Positions 12,624 through 14,042 of a DNA stretch of 14,042 bases are shown here, piece by piece (within the stretch, counting starts at the first letter, position 1; every line of letters starts with the position of its first letter). The notes under the pieces were generated by a model. It was given only the letters and a program-made list of their open reading frames with translations. It was not told where the DNA came from and did not search any database. The position numbers were made by a program, and so were the translations under genes. This stretch comes from Rhodospirillum sp. UBA1311 (lineage in GTDB: Bacteria; Pseudomonadota; Alphaproteobacteria; Rhodospirillales; Rhodospirillaceae). Where the stretch lies: assembly GCA_002307145.1 (NCBI GenBank), contig DBTR01000104.1:22445-36486 (forward strand), in the 5' to 3' direction.

Positions 12624-13256
12624 TTACGCCTTGGCTTCCGGAGCCGCCGGGGCAGCCGCTTCGGCTTCCTCGGGCTCGTCGCCGCGCTTCATGCCGCTCG
12701 GGGCGACCACGGTCGCGACGGTGAAGTCGCGGTCGGTGATCGTCGGCTTCACGCCTTCCGGCAGGGTGATCGCGCTGATGTGGATCGAGTCGCCGACGTC
12801 GAGGCCGGTCAGATCCGCATAGAGGATCTCCGGGATCGCGCTGGCGGAGCAATGCACTTCAACTTCGTGGCGGACGATGTTGAGGACGCCGCCGCGCTTC
12901 AGGCCCGGCGAGGCCTCTTCGTTGACGAACTTCACCGGCACTTCGACGGTGACGACCGAATCCGCGCGGATGCGCAGGAAGTCGACATGGATCGGGCGAT
13001 CGGTCACCGGGTGGACCTGCAGGTCCTGGCACATGGTGAGTTGGGTTTCGCCGTCGATGACGACCTCGAACTGGTGGGTCCAGAAGCCCGGACGGGCCAT
13101 CTGGGCGAGCAGCTGGCGGGGGTCGATCGCGAACAGCACCGGCGGTTGCTTGTCACCATAGATGACACCCGGAACCAAACCTTCGTTCCGCACCGCACGA
13201 GCTGCCCCCTTACCGGCCCGTTCCCGCTTCACAGCGGTCAAAGTCGTGGCTTTCAT
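12624..13256 (-). CDS. rplY: 50S ribosomal protein L25, general stress protein CTC type
   Basis: The 210-residue protein is the long two-domain form of bL25 that binds 5S rRNA. The N-terminal domain (to about residue 95) has the G-K-G-A-A-R-A-V-R-N motif (16-25), G-L-V-P-G-V-I-Y-G (26-34), and the H-P-V-T-D-R-P-I-H-V-D-F-L-R block that typifies this domain. The C-terminal beta domain runs to about residue 185 (L-P-E-G-V-K-P-T-I) and is followed by an acidic Glu/Ala-rich tail. AAGGAGAT lies nine bases before ATG 13256, the strongest ribosome site in this block, consistent with a highly translated ribosomal protein. It follows prs after 117 bases that contain a hairpin and a possible promoter. 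Confidence 0.97.
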   Translation of the reverse strand: MKATTLTAVKRERAGKGAARAVRNEGLVPGVIYGDKQPPVLFAIDPRQLLAQMARPGFWTHQFEVVIDGETQLTMCQDLQVHPVTDRPIHVDFLRIRADSVVTVEVPVKFVNEEASPGLKRGGVLNIVRHEVEVHCSASAIPEILYADLTGLDVGDSIHISAITLPEGVKPTITDRDFTVATVVAPSGMKRGDEPEEAEAAAPAAPEAKA

Positions 13257-13315
13257 GACAGATATCTCCTTGACGTCATGGGTGACGCCGGCCTCCAGGG
13301 GTGCCGACGCCGGAT

Positions 13316-13338
13316 GCCGCCCGAGCTTCCCGGGCGGC
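13316..13338 (-). other. Hairpin in the prs-rplY spacer
   Basis: GCCGCCCG and CGGGCGGC pair perfectly over eight bases around a seven-base loop. There is no U-tract on either side, so it is not a typical intrinsic terminator; it may slow or protect the transcript between prs and rplY. The L25 ribosome site is about 50 bases further on. Confidence 0.4.
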
Positions 13339-13348
13339 GAAGAGCGAG

Positions 13349-13373
13349 TGTTTACGCCGTTTCGCAGGCCGGG

Positions 13374-13377
<4 letters not shown>
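13349..13377 (-). promoter_or_regulatory. Possible promoter for rplY-pth-ychF
   Basis: TTGACC at 13377-13372 overlaps the prs stop codon and is followed after 17 bases by TAAACA at 13354-13349. The -35 matches five of six positions but the -10 only three. If used, transcription would begin just before the spacer hairpin. Confidence 0.27.

Positions 13378-14042
<665 letters not shown>

Noticed and set aside
13271..13278. TGACGTCA, identical to a eukaryotic CRE site
   Set aside because: An eight-base palindrome is expected by chance at this scale, and CREB-type regulation does not exist in bacteria. It is mentioned only as part of the spacer structure.

Overview
This window looks like a high-GC alphaproteobacterial chromosome. 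Three things point that way: a fused cytochrome b/c1 gene behind a Rieske gene, the ribosomal block prs-rplY-pth-ychF, and an mtnP-mtnA-aldolase cluster laid out like the one known from Rhodospirillum rubrum. Rhodospirillales is my best guess at order level, from gene content alone.

Left arm, + strand (1-5845). The end of the Rieske iron-sulfur subunit gene (petA) is followed by a single 661-codon reading frame that encodes cytochrome b and, after an internal signal peptide, cytochrome c1. Together they make the cytochrome bc1 complex. Next come mtnP, mtnA and a FucA-like class II aldolase, tightly packed with a 4-base overlap between the last two. These match the three core steps of the DHAP shunt, which salvages the 5'-methylthioadenosine and 5'-deoxyadenosine left by S-adenosylmethionine chemistry. 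A two-domain vicinal-oxygen-chelate (glyoxalase-like) protein follows, closed by a strong bidirectional hairpin terminator.

Middle, - strand (5876-8974). Three tandem genes, separated by 9 and 13 bases, encode paralogous lipoproteins of a family I do not recognise. They share two cysteines about 132 residues apart and several aromatic-rich motifs. A perfect TGTGA-N6-TCACA palindrome, the classic CRP-type site, lies just upstream. Next to them is a dienelactone-hydrolase-like enzyme on the same strand, and divergent from it an EamA/DMT-type membrane transporter (+).

Right arm, mostly - strand (9997-14042). A TetR-family regulator runs convergently into the end of the transporter gene and overlaps it by 41 bases. 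Its own start is preceded by a perfect 8-2-8 palindrome that covers a plausible -10 box, so it probably represses itself. A 262-base intergenic stretch packed with hairpins separates it from ychF, pth, rplY and prs. Those four are ordinary housekeeping genes transcribed leftward in the order prs (cut by the window edge), rplY, pth, ychF.

The parts most worth a second look are the lipoprotein triplet with its CRP-like site, the DHAP-shunt cluster with the linked VOC protein, and the hairpin-dense element beside ychF. I saw no tRNA, rRNA, CRISPR array, insertion sequence or phage gene.
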